A stretch of 64,000 nucleotides of DNA from Glandiceps talaboti (Eukaryota > Hemichordata > Enteropneusta > Spengelidae), in assembly GCF_964340395.1 (NCBI RefSeq), contig NC_135552.1:17622694-17686693 (forward strand). Direction: 5' to 3'. Position numbers and translations under genes: made by a program. Under the pieces are notes generated by a model, which saw only the letters and a list, made by a program, of their open reading frames with translations, was not told the origin of the DNA and searched no databases. Positions 25,865-48,913 of this stretch are shown here, one piece after another (the first letter of the stretch is position 1; each line of letters opens with the position of its first letter).

Positions 25865-27026
25865 AGATTGACAGATACTGACTTACTGTCACAAGTTTTC
25901 TATGTTAAATCTGTAGTACTCTGGTAAGTTTTGAACTGTATAAATGTAATATTACAACTTACCAGGTTAGAATTGAGAGGATTCCATACCAAACTAGTAC
26001 AAGTTCTGCCATGTTTTGGTACAAACACTTTACCAATTAATCCCTGTGGATCTCCTTCCTGACCAAAACTAGTCAAAACAACTCTTCCATGATTTAAACC
26101 AACCGCTAGTAGATTCTCTGGCTCTGGTTTGGGGTACCATGCAACACACTGGATTACAAAAACAAATGACATCTACATGTAGCTTATTGATTCATATCAT
26201 TCAATAAATTATTCAGCTATTTGTATAAACAAAGTGATGTTTTGATGATCAACATTATTGCATCTTAATTTTTGCAAAAATTGATTGATTGATTGATTGA
26301 TAGATTGACCCAACAGCATAATGAGTTATTACACCAATGCAGTAAATCATCCATCTAGTATAGACACCCAGGGGATAAAACCTAGATGGTAATACCTAGG
26401 GGATAAACACCCACATAATATAGACACCAAGACAGTGAATACATCCTGCAGATACACATCCAAACGGGGTATAGTATACCAATAGAGTCAGACTATACAA
26501 GCATACAGTGGGTATACCACTTACCATTTCACAGTCACTACATATGGGGATTACACTGTCACATGAAATATACATACTCATTACTGAATTAACACACAGT
26601 AGGGTTCAAGGGATATACACACTGTGACACAGTGACAGTGGTACACATTCAGGGAAGCCTGGGTTTCCTCTGGCATTTTTGGTACATTTACTAATTGGGT
26701 CCAAAATGTTGTGCTAAATACACTTAGAACTAATTTTTTAATTTCTCCAAACCTTTGTAAATTTACAAAAAAAAACAAGTGATAGCAGAAATACAGCTGG
26801 CATACATTCCTTGATCTGCCATTACCTTCATATTATACTGGTTATCAGTATTGACTGATAGTAAATTTGCAAACATATCATCAGCAATGGTTTGGCCTTG
26901 TGACTTGGATACATTGCCTTCTGATATCTTCTGTACTCCATATAAAGTTAGATCAGTTCCAAACGTCAAAAACTTATCAGGGTGGACTGGTGACCACAGA
27001 ATCTCAAATCTGGTACTGCTTGACAT
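12390..27026 (-). CDS. MIOS: MIOS, GATOR2 complex subunit (missing oocyte homologue)
   Basis: Complete gene; 21 coding exons can be joined in phase to 884 residues (human MIOS is 875). Exons 5' to 3': 27026-26826, 26148-25963, 24994-24922, 24389-24300, 23951-23850, 22650-22501, 21688-21569, 21149-21105, 20655-20534, 20080-19878, a 16-nt microexon at 19185-19170 or 19120-19105 (tentative), 19001-18811, 18134-18072, 17125-17010, 16709-16537, 16137-15952, 15497-15364, 14901-14727, 13926-13815, 12953-12854, 12486-12390. MIOS is a scaffold of GATOR2, which relieves GATOR1 inhibition of mTORC1 at the lysosome. The N-terminal half is a WD40 propeller ([49 protein letters not shown]). The middle is alpha-solenoid ([37 protein letters not shown]). 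The C-terminus has the Cys/His zinc-binding module ([37 protein letters not shown]). The donor at 22500 (GTTGTA) and the microexon are the weak points. Confidence 0.95.
13038..13182. repeat. Tandem TG/TATG-rich repeat in MIOS intron
   Basis: Two roughly 60-bp copies containing tgtttatgtatgtgtgagtg and a tacatgca block, in the intron between the 12953 and 13815 exons. No coding content. Confidence 0.6.
13714..13814. repeat. 50-bp tandem duplication starting at a MIOS splice donor
   Basis: Two nearly identical 50-bp copies with the core gctaaggctcttccatcatt lie immediately downstream (minus strand) of the donor of exon 13926-13815. The duplicated unit starts at the donor's TTAG and is intronic; the exon sequence itself is not included. 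Confidence 0.75.
15031..15270. repeat. (CATC)n microsatellite in MIOS intron
   Basis: About 240 bp of CATC (GATG on the minus strand) repeats with scattered ACAC/CACC interruptions, in the intron between exons 14901 and 15364. Ser-Ile-His-Pro and Trp-Met-Asp-Gly frames over it are artefacts. Confidence 0.98.
16215..16520. repeat. CCAAT-containing diverged tandem repeat in MIOS intron
   Basis: About seven or eight diverged copies of a unit of roughly 40 bp built around gaccaatcagattgcatacaa, between MIOS exons 16137 and 16537. Most copies keep CCAATCA, so the array offers several CCAAT-box-like words inside the gene. The last copies reach within about 20 bp of the splice donor at 16536. Confidence 0.8.
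16790..17030. repeat. 57-bp tandem copies of a MIOS exon end plus donor
   Basis: Four or five copies anchored on cattggtagatttag at 16809, 16866, 16923, 16966 and 17019. The rightmost is the true 3' end of exon 17125-17010 ([17 protein letters not shown]). The others are intronic copies of the same codons with their own donors (for example KSTNDKE followed by GTAAGTT). Spacing is 57 bp where intact and 43-53 bp where deletions occurred. Confidence 0.9.
17177..17560. mobile_element. Foldback element, family B copy 1
   Basis: Inverted arms run from tattctccaatatttttctt (17188) through ccctaagg-type sequence to a central acaagtcgtgagacgagt loop and back to attggagaataacataat (about 17340). The right flank to about 17560 is shared with 63516-63800. 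There is no coding capacity, so it is probably a non-autonomous (MITE-like) element in a MIOS intron. Confidence 0.7.
19098..19227. repeat. 65-bp direct duplication including the MIOS microexon
   Basis: Two virtually identical 65-bp units, each with a CTAAC branch-like word, an AATTTCAG acceptor, the 16-base CCAGTCATATCTGCAG block and a GTAATC donor on the minus strand. Either copy could supply the tentative microexon that bridges exons 20080-19878 (phase 2) and 19001-18811 (phase 0). Confidence 0.85.
19388..19751. mobile_element. Foldback element, family A copy 1 (MIOS intron)
   Basis: Long inverted repeat of about 360 bp. Left-arm words cttgttacatacagggaaag and attggattaataacacttgg are mirrored on the right as cctgtttgtaacagg-type sequence, with gatgtcgac at the right end. 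Arms are roughly 150-170 bp around a short centre. Same family as 21953-22298. No coding capacity. Confidence 0.85.
20161..20533. repeat. 75-bp tandem copies of a MIOS exon end plus donor
   Basis: Intronic tandem copies of the end of exon 20655-20534, spaced exactly 75 bp where intact (20313, 20388, 20463, 20538) and truncated at the left (20191, 20239). On the minus strand each unit encodes [15 protein letters not shown] followed by the donor GTAAGT and continues in frame as [10 protein letters not shown] into the next unit. The array is open in the exon's frame over all intact copies, so use of a distal donor would insert multiples of 25 residues. Confidence 0.95.
21440..21520. repeat. Two-copy 47-bp tandem repeat in MIOS intron
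   Basis: Two copies of acgttttactgcatactttg followed by cag-cattgatgtgtgtaca, left of exon 21688-21569. No exon sequence is included. Confidence 0.6.
21953..22298. mobile_element. Foldback element, family A copy 2 (MIOS intron)
   Basis: About 346 bp, nearly palindromic. It starts gacatcagactattgatgaac and ends with the inverse gttcgtc/gatgtc-type terminus, arms of about 160 bp. It shares internal words (ggattaataacacttggc, cagcatgttgga, aagaacagttttatggcc) with 19388-19751. Two copies in neighbouring introns of one gene indicate recent activity or local spread. Confidence 0.87.
22800..23595. repeat. Direct repeat pair in MIOS intron
   Basis: About 200 bp at 22840-23050 recurs, diverged, at 23420-23595. 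Shared words include attaccagactgg, cttatttttgtgttt and gcgaaaatttcc...gtttacagta. No open frame resembles a protein. It may be two copies of a dispersed element or an intronic segmental duplication. Confidence 0.6.
24221..24299. repeat. 37-39 bp tandem copies of a MIOS exon end plus donor
   Basis: Two intronic copies of the end of exon 24389-24300, at 24221 and 24260, next to the true donor (24297-24300). On the minus strand the exon ends [14 protein letters not shown]. The copies read TKPLVEL and KPLVEL-like, with GTAGTC and GTAAGT at the donor position. Confidence 0.88.
25316..25866. repeat. (GATT)n microsatellite in MIOS intron
   Basis: About 550 bp of GATT/GACT tetranucleotide repeats with higher-order duplication of blocks containing tacttgactgactgggagat. 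It lies between the second and third MIOS exons. A short relative is at 26280-26305. Confidence 0.96.
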
Positions 27027-28470
27027 CGTTACTATTTGGTATCAGGAAATAGGAATATTGAAATAATCTGGTAGAATCTGAGAAGAGTAATAAAATCATT
27101 GGATACCTTTAGTTAATAAAATCATTGGATACCTTTAGTCTACTAGTTTGACTTATTTCTTTGTCACAGAAAGTGAAATGTTAGTACATTTTGTACATAT
27201 AATAAATATATACATGTATAAATATATAAGAAACATAATTTCATATGACTCATTTGGTTCTTAATAGTAACTCTACGTGTACTTCTTGTAGAATAGGAAT
27301 TCACATGTACTTTTGTTGACATGCATGCATTGATGGATGGATGGATGAAAGTGTACTGACACTGCTGGGGAAAGAAAACAGACATCAAGACGACAAAGAA
27401 TTTCTTATCTTTTTGTTTTAAATGTTTAAAAAATGTATAAGGTCAGTGGCTTATTAAAACTAGGGTAATTTTTAAAAAAATGAATTACCATCAACATCAC
27501 CCTCATCATTTTCGTTTCCTATAAATCATTCATTTTATCATATAGAGATAGCAATAATACTAACCAGTAATATTCACTTCTAAAAACACTTTTCCTTAAA
27601 ACAGTATCCCCATTTATGTAATTATGTGATTTAGTTACATCATATTACTGGATACTTTAATTTTCAGTTTCGATTTCACACCTGACTTTATGGCAAAAAA
27701 CAAGGCTAATACACTTATTAAACTTATCATATAAAATATTTGCAGCTAGTTATCAATGTCTGCACTGCACTTCATAAAATCTGACCAACCTCCAGTGTAC
27801 TCTACTGCACTTGATCTATATTCAACAAGCCGTGTGCTGCCAGAATGGAGTCACCAACATACTGTTGGCAACCTTTCTAGAAGAAGGCGTATCGACATTA
27901 GCGTTTCTCAGACCTGTTCGTTCCTACGCTTCCTGATCCTGCTGTACAGTCCAAAACGAGGTTGGAGAAACATACACGTTTTGCGGCATATCTAACGGCA
28001 ATACTTTTACATCTATTTCATATATTATAATAACTTTGAAGAGAGCAACATTTTTAAGAATATGTTTTCCTTTACCGTGATATATTACTACAACTATTTA
28101 GCTATTGTTTGGTTGAGTTGAGTCAAACTTTTACGTCTACCGTTAAACAGTACATTATTATTAACCTTGCACGCGAGAAGTGCCCCAACCTTTGACCTCA
28201 TCGAATACACACTATACAGTACTTCCACAAGACCTCTTCTGATTGGCCAAGTGGGTAAACCACTTAAAACTATTTATGAATAATATTCTTTATTATAGAA
28301 TGATAGTTTAAGATAATGCTACCTATAGAATATAAGATGACGTATTACTTATTTTCTTGCCTAACATAAAATTTACGGCTTTTTTGATAAAAACAGGAAC
28401 ATGTGAAACCAACAATTAGTTCTAATATTAGCCAATCAGAGCTCGGTTAATAAGTGGGCTTTGTAAACAA
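27027..28470. promoter_or_regulatory. Shared upstream region of MIOS and VCPIP1
   Basis: About 1.4 kb between the MIOS start codon (minus) and the putative VCPIP1 first exon (plus). It has a CCAAT-type word on each strand near the VCPIP1 side: gattggcc near 28240 and agccaatcag near 28431. This is consistent with a divergent promoter. I see no coding exon; the 79-codon frame at 27756 has no recognisable features. Confidence 0.4.
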
Positions 28471-28550
28471 GATTGCACTCACTTCCGTGTTTGTCTCGCT
28501 CGTGTAACTTCAAAATAGGAGCTGAAAGCCTGCGATTATTCACCGACCAG
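28470..28550 (+). other. Putative non-coding first exon of VCPIP1
   Basis: A CpG-bearing stretch ends caccgaccag/GTAAGAATTT, a strong 5' splice site at 28551. It lies about 30 bp downstream of a CCAAT box and a TTAATAA word. The first coding exon of VCPIP1 starts with a TTTTCTCCAG acceptor (exon base 29997) 16 bases before its ATG, so an upstream non-coding exon is required. The start of this exon is a guess. Confidence 0.5.
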
Positions 28551-30012
28551 GTAAGAATTTTGATGTATTGGACAGGAGGGCATGGTTTAGGTTTTATGAA
28601 GTGTTGTCTAATGCATTATAACTGCGAAAAGATTGGACGGTTAGCGCAACGTAAAATAGGAAATTCCAAACATGATGGCTGACATCACGCACTACGACAG
28701 ATCAGACTGGACATGATATATCACATAGCACATTAATATCCGGACCTACCGTACAATTATGCTATGAAAGTGTAGACGTCGAAATGTTTTATGTAGGAGA
28801 TTGTTAACTCGATTTCTGTTCGAGAAACAACAACTCGCGATCGTGATATGACTAATATTGGGGTTCTCAATAATGAAAGTGAAAGTTGATAAAAAATCAA
28901 CAAAAACATAAAAATACATATGTATAAATAATACGAAAACATGATCTGAATAAATGAAAGGGAACGGATTAATTTGGACATGTAAATGTTTCATCTGCCA
29001 TTTTTTAACACATATATGTTTCATTATGTTATTCATTGACACATTTGTCAAATCCTGACACATATTTGCTTGCATATATGTACACAACATTCAGGAACTA
29101 GAATTAAATGCACCCACTTACCCACCCCCTTATGAACAAAACACACTTGCATGAAAATCCACTGTACTTGGCAACCACAATAACGCTTTTGTTGTAGTTT
29201 TTCTGAAAGATTATATAATTTCCTATTTTAAAACTGATTTTCAATATTGATATAAGCCAAAGCCTCATGTCGAATGGTACTATTAGAAAGGTTTCTGAGA
29301 ATGTTTGGATACAAAAAATAAAGATCTAATAACCTTGACAATGTCTTCGACTTTTGATCAAAAAAAGGTCATGTGATCAGTGAGTTGCCCATCTCCTACT
29401 TGTTACTACCTCGGATTATCATGCACGCCACCTACTTTCATTAAAGTCTAAGTTATTTTAATATAACTAGGGTTGACAGTGCCACATCAAGTTAAACTTG
29501 TATCTGTGTTTGCCAGTGTACATGAGTCCTTCTTCCTCAAAGGGAATGAAAATTGCACTCTGCATTTTTTCATTGGTTGCAATATATTCTTCAAGTATTT
29601 TTCAGGTTGATGAAATCACTGTAAATGTACTAATAGAACTGACAACACATGTTATAGCATTCAAAACGACAAAACATGTACAATTTGCTAATGATAATCC
29701 ATTTTCTTGAGTGCTACTTTTGTAGATGTGATTCAGTAAACATGATAATTTCATTATCTGAGTCAACTGACATGTTTTGAATAGACTCTGATGTTAACTC
29801 AAGCTTTAAGTTGCAAAATGAGGTAATTTTTATCAGCGCTTTATGTGTAGTGTTGTATACTTCAACAGTCTTCATAGTAGTTACCATTAAATTGTGTTAT
29901 TTTTTTATCAAAGTTATAAACTGTTGATGATTTGTAGTCTCGGCCATTTAGCTATGACGATTTGTTGTCACTGTTGTTATTTCTCTTTTTCTCCAGAAAT
30001 ACGGAATTGAAA

Positions 30013-41835
<11,823 letters not shown>

Positions 41836-42083
41836 TTCCTACAACGACATTTAGAGGACTTCCCATAATATAACATTATCAGCATTATGTTGGTCTTTGA
41901 ACAAAAAGGTTAGCCAAGATAAAATGTGGAATTCCAAATTGAGAGACTGATCAAAGTAAATGGTTGCCAATATTTCATCTAGAATAATTATTTTAATGAT
42001 GCTTATTAATTCATTTCATAATTATAAGATTCTTTATGTCCTGATGACACTTGGTTTTTTAAACACAGAATACATATGCGAAT

Positions 42084-42146
42084 ATTTCAAATTGTTGTGT
42101 GGTGTTCCCTGTGGTATAAGTTAACCACCACACAACAATTTGAAAT
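42084..42146. repeat. Perfect 21-bp inverted repeat
   Basis: Arm atttcaaattgttgtgtggt(g) at 42084-42104 is mirrored exactly at 42126-42146, separated by 21 bp. It lies 250 bp after the VCPIP1 stop and would form a stable hairpin if transcribed in the 3' UTR. Confidence 0.85.
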
Positions 42147-42317
42147 TTACAAATGAAATTCAAGCATACATGTATTATCACCAGAAACTAAACTTTTTTT
42201 TTGCCAATAGGAGAATAACATAAGCATTGACAATTTTGATCAGTATGTGAAAGTTGTTGGTCCTACCTAAATATTCAACAAGGCAAGAGGCAAAATTCTG
42301 TAACTAAAATAATACTA

Positions 42318-42714
42318 AGGCCAAATAAAAAAAAGTTGTTTGGTTCCGGTTACCCGACCCCACCTAGTTTTTCACACCGACCCTAAACTTTTTTTTTTAC
42401 ATATAGTCGAGAGAGAGAAAATAAGAAAATCGCGAAAATTGTGAAGTCTCACAAGAAATAGTGGATGCAGAAGCAGACATCAACTGAAAAAGACAATATA
42501 AAACTGTTCTATCAATCAGTAATGGCTGTACATCTGATAAGAAGCCAATAACACAGAGACCATATAGAAATCAACAGAAAACATAACTACCTGAACTAGA
42601 CACTCACATATAAAAAAAAAATAAATTCAAAAAATAAAATAAAAAATCTACCTACCCCACCTATTTTAAAATTGAATGTAATCGGAACCACACAATTTTT
42701 TTTTTACACCTAAG
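42318..42714. mobile_element. MITE-like element, about 395 bp
   Basis: Terminal inverted repeats of about 50 bp: left aggccaaataaaaaaaagtt, then gtttggttccggttac; right, read inversely, aggtgtaaaaaaaaattgtg then gtggttccgattac. Both arms continue with ccccacctag/aggtgggg-type sequence. The AT-rich interior has no coding capacity. Confidence 0.78.
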
Positions 42715-43059
42715 CATAATTCGTAGGGATCAAAGGTCATGGACTAGGCGTCAAGAAAAAAGAATATGAATGAGTCGGTTCAAAAGTGAATTATCTCTGA
42801 TGTTTTCTCAAATGTGATAACATGCAGGGTAAACATTTCACCATCACAACAGTTGACAGTGTTAATAGATAGTACTGTACTATGACAGTACTGCTTTGAA
42901 GGCAATTGCTTTCCTCTGTGAATCGTTTCTTTGAATACTTGACACAAAGAGTCTAATATCTGTTATGTGTTTTCAAACAACTCACCATACGCATGTACTC
43001 CTTCTCATTTCAATGTTGTGGTCTGCCATTTTATCAAATATAGGTTAGACATGTTCTTT

Positions 43060-43495
43060 CAAGGACTCACCTAGGTGGTATGCTGTGTTGTGTTGCACCA
43101 ATTTGTCAACTTCATACATGATACAAAAGATAATGTACATGTTGTTGTTGTTATTACCCGACTCATGTCATACCTAGGTGGTCTTTTGTTATCTGCCATA
43201 TTGAGGTTAAAAGTTATTTTCACAACTTGCCTAGGTAGTACTCTGATTCACCATCTTGTCAACAGAAAATTAGAAGTTATTTTCATGACTCACCTAGGTG
43301 GTACATTTTGCATCATCGCCTTGTTTTACTAAAATAGATATTTTGACTTTCAGAATTCACCTAGGTGGTACATTATGATTCTCCATCTTGTCAACTACAG
43401 GTTAAAACTTGTTATTTCATGATATACCTAGGTGGTACATTGTGACCCGCCATCTTGTTGACTAAAAATTAGAAGCTCACTGAGTTGGTACAAAA
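43060..43495. repeat. Diverged tandem repeat with CACCTAGGTGG palindromes
   Basis: Six or seven diverged units of about 60-75 bp, each with a cacctaggtggta core (a CCTAGG-centred palindrome), then ccatcttgtcaac and gttagaagttatttt words. Lies in the VCPIP1 3' flank. Confidence 0.75.
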
Positions 43496-44026
43496 TTGTC
43501 TTTAGGTCATGAGAATCAAATTAAATGATTTAATTTTTAAAGTTTTATTTTGGGGAAAAAATATCCCGTTATTTTCATTTACTTTGAAAAGAATAGTAAG
43601 TTGTTTAATATGATTGTAAACCCTTAACATCTGAGATGAATTTCAATTATACCCACATGAACTTCCAAACCATTAGATGTGCATATATTTTCAGAATTTT
43701 GAAAAGTATTTTGAAATGGCTATAAAATAACGATTATGAAATAGTTTGATAGTTTACTCTACCATAGATGACACACTCCATGTACCAGGATTAAATCTCG
43801 TAGCAAAGACAATAATGGAGTACATTTTGTACCTTATGAATATCATAAAAAAAATAATTTATTTTCTCATCATTATGAGAGTTAGCACTTCCTTGTAGTA
43901 ACAGTTCATGGGTCCTACTTTTTGAACATTATGTCTGAAGCAGATCATCTCTCTCTCTGTTGCCATAGAAACAGTTGGTATAGAGTGGTCATGCTAATTT
44001 TAAAATGCATTACACTACTTACCATA

Positions 44027-45196
44027 GGGTAAGGCTACATATACAACATACTGACTTTGTAGGGCAAGGCTATGTACACAACATACTGACTTTGTAGGGC
44101 AAGGTTATGTACACAACATACTGACTTTGTAGGGCAAGGCTATGTACACAACATACTGACTTTGTAGGGCAAGGCTATGTACACAACATACTGACTATAA
44201 GGCAAGGCTACATATACAACATACTGACTTTGTAGGGCAAGGCTATGTACACAACATACTGACTTTGTAGGGCAAGGCTATGTACACAACATACTGACTA
44301 TAAGGCAAGGCTATGTACACAACATACTGACTTTGTAGGGCAAGGCTATGTACACAGCATACTGACTTTGTAGGGCAAGGCTATGTACACAACATACTGA
44401 CTTTGTAGGGCAAGGCTATGTACACAGCATACTGACTGTAAGGCAAGGCTATGTGCACAACATACTGACTTTGTAAGGCAAGGCTGTGTACACAACATAC
44501 TGACTGTAAGGCAAGGCTATGTACACAACATACTGACTAAGGCAAGGCTATGTACACAACATACTGACTTTGTAGGGCAAGGCTATGTACACATACTGAC
44601 TAAAGGCAAGGCTATGTACACAACATACTGACTTTGTAGGGCAAGGCTATGTACACAACATACTGACTGTAGGCGAGGATATGAACACAACATACTGACT
44701 GTAACGCAAGGCTATGTACACAACATACTGAATGTAAGTCAAGGCTATGTACACAACATACTGACTTTGTTGGGCAAGGCTATGTACACAATATACTGAC
44801 TGTGTAAGGCAAGGCTATATACACAGCATACTGACTGTGTAAGGCAAGGCTATGTACACAACATACTGACTGTAGGCAAGGCTATGTACGCAACATACTG
44901 ACTGTAAGGCAAGGCTATGTGCACAACATACTGACTTTGTAGGGCAAGGCTATGTACACAACATACTGACTTTGTAGGCGAGGATATGAACACAACATAC
45001 TGACTGTTGGATAAAGCTATGTGCACAACATACTGACTTTGTAAGGCAAGGCTATGTACACAGCATACTGACTGTAAGGCAAGGCTATGTACACAACATA
45101 CTGACTGTAAGGCAAGGCTATGTACACAACATACTGACTGTAAGGCAAGGCTATGTACACAACATACTGACTGTAAGGCAAGGCTATGTACACAAC
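44027..45196. repeat. Minisatellite, about 37-41 bp unit
   Basis: Roughly 29 tandem units of gcaaggctatgtacacaaca plus tactgactttgtagg, with frequent length variants. The 140-codon minus-strand frame over part of it is a repeat artefact. Confidence 0.95.
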
Positions 45197-48100
45197 ACTG
45201 TTTAAAGTTTGTGTCTGAGATAATGTACATTGTATATACAAGTACATTGATGCTTGTATAGATGTTTGTCATGTGTTTAGTTCAGTCTTGTTACATTTGA
45301 ATTCTGTAAACAGTTTGTATTACTGTACTAGTCATTGCTTGTAATGTACTCATTTATCTTACCTAAACATGAAGTTTTCAAACGTTGATATTTATCCTGA
45401 CATACTTAATATCATGTTATACTGAAAGTGGTATTACCAAATTATAGTCAGCATAAAAAAAATGAAATCTTAAACCAACGTCTTTCAATTGTCTTGATTC
45501 ACAAATTTAACAAGTACATCAAGATATTTACAACTTTGATATTTCATTTGCTATGCAGGAGCGTACAAATATGTAAACATCACTTAGCCAATAAACTTTA
45601 ATATAGGGACTTCATTGCAGTGGTAAATGTTGCCTCCGTACACTCAGATTTACTATCATGTTGCATTAAATTTGCTCACTTTATAGTCAAAATTAATGTA
45701 CATTTCATGTCTAGTGAATGGTTGTCATGGCAATGGTGATGTTGCTATGGTGTTGGTTGGCAGTTTCAAGTAGTTTATCCAACATGTGTAAGGTCTGGTT
45801 TAACCTCTATGTCGGTATATAATTATGACAATATAACAATCTTTTTGTAGTGTTGTCATGGTAATGTAAATGCACAAGTACTGTGTTTCCATGGTAGCGT
45901 AAGAACGTGCTGTGCTGTGGTGACATCTTTCGCCCAAGTGCATACAGATGCAGTGTGTAACGTAGCTTTAGTAGTGTTGGGAAATGTGTCAGTGATTCAT
46001 TTGTTATTATTATGGTATTCAACCAAGATGTACATGACGATGGGTGACCGTTTATTATGGATACAGCTCTCCAAAGTGAAATGATGGTATTGCATTAGAT
46101 AAGGCTATGAAACAACACAAGCATTGTTGTTTTTTATATGTGTACAGTGTAACTGTATCTTGACAGTATTGTGTTTTTTGATATTCAGATGTATAAACAA
46201 TGTTTAACATTTAGTGTTGGAAAAACAAGATTTACTGATTATATGTTAAATAAAGCAAAGCTTGAAGTGAAACCTGTAATCATGCCTGAAAATGATTGTT
46301 ATCTGATATGAATTATTATTGTATATATGTACCAGAGACTACTTGCATCATTGCGTGCACATACTCGTGGTATTTTCACTGCAGTGTACTACATATGTAC
46401 CGGAGATTACTTGCACTGGTGTACGTGCATACTAGTGGTATTTGCACTGCAGTGCAATACCGAAAACATTATTGCATATCTGTATGCAAATGAGGATGCG
46501 GTCATTAATTATACACGAAAATGCACGATCACACAGTATCATTTTTACAGAAATTTGCTCTTTCAGATAAACATATGTAATAACATAACCCCATTCCATG
46601 TGAGTTCCAGTGTGTGTACTGGGGGGGGGGGGGGGGGGGGGTATTGCACTTTTGCGTGCAGTGTTTTCTGCTGCACATTTCATTGGCTATGTTCGTGAAA
46701 AAACTACTCCCACAGAGAACAGTGCAAGTACCCCGAGCACGCCACCCTTGCACTGACGTGTCATGGGGTTCTGTTATATTTACACATAATACACATTCTG
46801 TTTTTCAGTAAAAGGTGTGGGCATGGCAAAGTGTGTGTGCAGTTTGTGTATGTAAATATAGCAACATGAATTACAAAAAAAACACCACCAATAACCTGTT
46901 GAAAGGATCATTTGTGGGGATGTTACTCTAGTTATGACATTGTTCAGGGCAAAGTGATTGTATCAAAGATAGGCAAAGTCTGCAAAGTTGTTTTTGAGTT
47001 TTAAATTTTGACTTTAAAATGGTTGGGTTCACCTTGAAGTGAACAAAATCCTATTTCTAAGTACCTGTAGAAACACACAAACCAAATTTCAGGTGAATCA
47101 ACCTAGAGTTTTGGAGATATTTTTTCCAGAAAAATAAATGATATAATCATCTTGTCTTGAACAATTCTTCATCTAGCCACTCCTAGAAACATCTCATCAA
47201 ATTTCAGACTGGAATTGGTTGGCCAAAAAAAACCACCCCAGAGTGGTCATATTTTAATATTTAGTAGTTTATTACTATTTATTTATTCTAAGACTGTACA
47301 TAAACATCCTCTTACACTCTTTAAAAACATACAACAAAGTAAACAAGATTGTACAATGTGGACATAGAAATTGGTCAAATCCGGAAGGTAATTTTAAAAT
47401 TACAGCATATGTGTAGTGTATCTGTTGATACCAGTTAGCTGTATCAGAAACCATGTACAATGTACAATGTAGAAACCTGCAGGGACAACATGTAGTTACA
47501 ATTCAGTACAATATCTCGCCACAATTACTAATGCGCTATCTGAGACAACAGATATGTCTACATTTTATATCTGTGATAGCTATGAAGGATGAATTTACAT
47601 TATCTCCTTTTTTTAAATTTCAATTGATCAGCATTGAATGGAGAAGAACCAAAATGTTTATTTTCATGTACTGAACTTAATTTGAAGAAAAAGTTCTAAA
47701 TCCATATTTCAGAACTGTGATTGTGGCTGTGGTTTTACGTCAGTAGGCAACCATTACATTCTATATATAAACAACCATGATTCTGGCTGGTTTCAACCTA
47801 GTCTAGCTGCTAACCCTCGGGCTATTGCGACTCACTAGCAACCTTTGGTTGCCTTCACAGTGAGCAAAATAGCCCAAGGGGTCTAGCAGCAAGACCATAC
47901 AGTTTCAACCATACAAAAATTGAATCCGATTTGTGTCAAAACCGGACAATATTCTGAAGAATGACAAAAGTAGTCTCCAGTGTCTGAATATGCCCAACGT
48001 CTATTTGCTTTGCTTTCTTCAGTGAAAAAAATCCACACAGAAAAAGTATATATGGTAGATTATATATTTATCATGGTGTCCTGTATATTGTGTCTGAGGT

Positions 48101-48913
48101 GTCTACATTGTAAAATATACATGGTAACTTGAGTATGTCAAGTGTCCACAAATTTGAAATCTCAATAAAAGTCAAAAACAATATTAATTTTAATATGAAA
48201 ACAAGAATTTTTTTTCAAAATAGTGAAATATATTGATTCTTAAAAAGCATTACATAAATTAATATAAATTGAAATATTGACCCAAAATCCTCAAAAAAAC
48301 AACAACAGAGAAGCTTCAAATTCTCATTCTGCAAGGTGGAAACTTACTGCAATAACCAAGTGATATCTTTCTTTCAAAATTTGCATAAAATACTTAAATT
48401 AATGAATATGTCAAAAAAAAAATCAATATGACTAGAAATAACATTGCACCAATGAAATCACCATTGATGAGTGAAATCATACCAAAGAAGTGTGTTCATT
48501 TTCTATGTCAATGAAACAATATGAACAGACACGTGACAATATATCCAGTATTTGTACAAAACCACCCAGTAAACAAGTCCCTTGAATAAATCCCACTTTA
48601 AAGTACTTCAATTATGGATATCAAGTCGATAGCACAATAAAATGATCAAAAAGAAAAATCTTCAACAAATAAAGTAAAACAAAAACAAGTTTGGTGGGAT
48701 ATATTTCCACAATTTAAATATCTATCAAGAGCCACAAAATTCTAATCCATCATTTGTGTAACTTTGATTTTCATACATGACAATAGTACTTATCATCCGT
48801 ACATTATTACCTGATAATGACAAGGAAAGGTCAATATTTCAAATCAAGTCAACCAACACAGTGAACCATATTGCTATACTTGTTTCTGTATATTCCCTAG
48901 TCCATAGCATAGA
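45197..48913. other. Gene-poor region with repeats
   Basis: No coding exon is convincing. It contains two tandem copies of a roughly 73-bp unit (46325-46480, with ggtatttycactgcagtg), a related inverse segment near 53440-53530, a poly-G tract (46621-46640), and an imperfect foldback at 47789-47910. Confidence 0.45.
47789..47910. repeat. Imperfect foldback, about 36-bp core stem
   Basis: Arm gtctagctgctaaccctcgg followed by gctattgcgactcact is mirrored by agtgagcaaaatagcccaag then gggtctagcagcaagac, around a loop of about 28 bp. Outer ggtttcaacc words also pair loosely. Confidence 0.7.

Larger units (their letters stand above)
41836..43060. other. VCPIP1 3' flank with foldbacks; no gene seen
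   Basis: Likely begins with the VCPIP1 3' UTR. It holds a perfect 21-bp hairpin (42084-42146) and a MITE-like element (42318-42714), both listed separately. No clear poly(A) site can be chosen: AATAAA words at 42325, 45588 and 46249 are all possible. Confidence 0.45.

Noticed and set aside
27756-27995. 79-codon plus-strand frame between MIOS and VCPIP1
   Set aside because: No recognisable domain, no splice signals, and it lies in the probable shared promoter region.
44850-45272. Minus-strand frames of about 140 codons with Val-His-Ser-Leu-Ala-Leu repeats
   Set aside because: They arise from the 37-41 bp minisatellite and have no independent support.
46432-46811. Cys- and Pro-rich frames around the poly-G tract
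   Set aside because: Homopolymer-driven frames on both strands without splice context or similarity.
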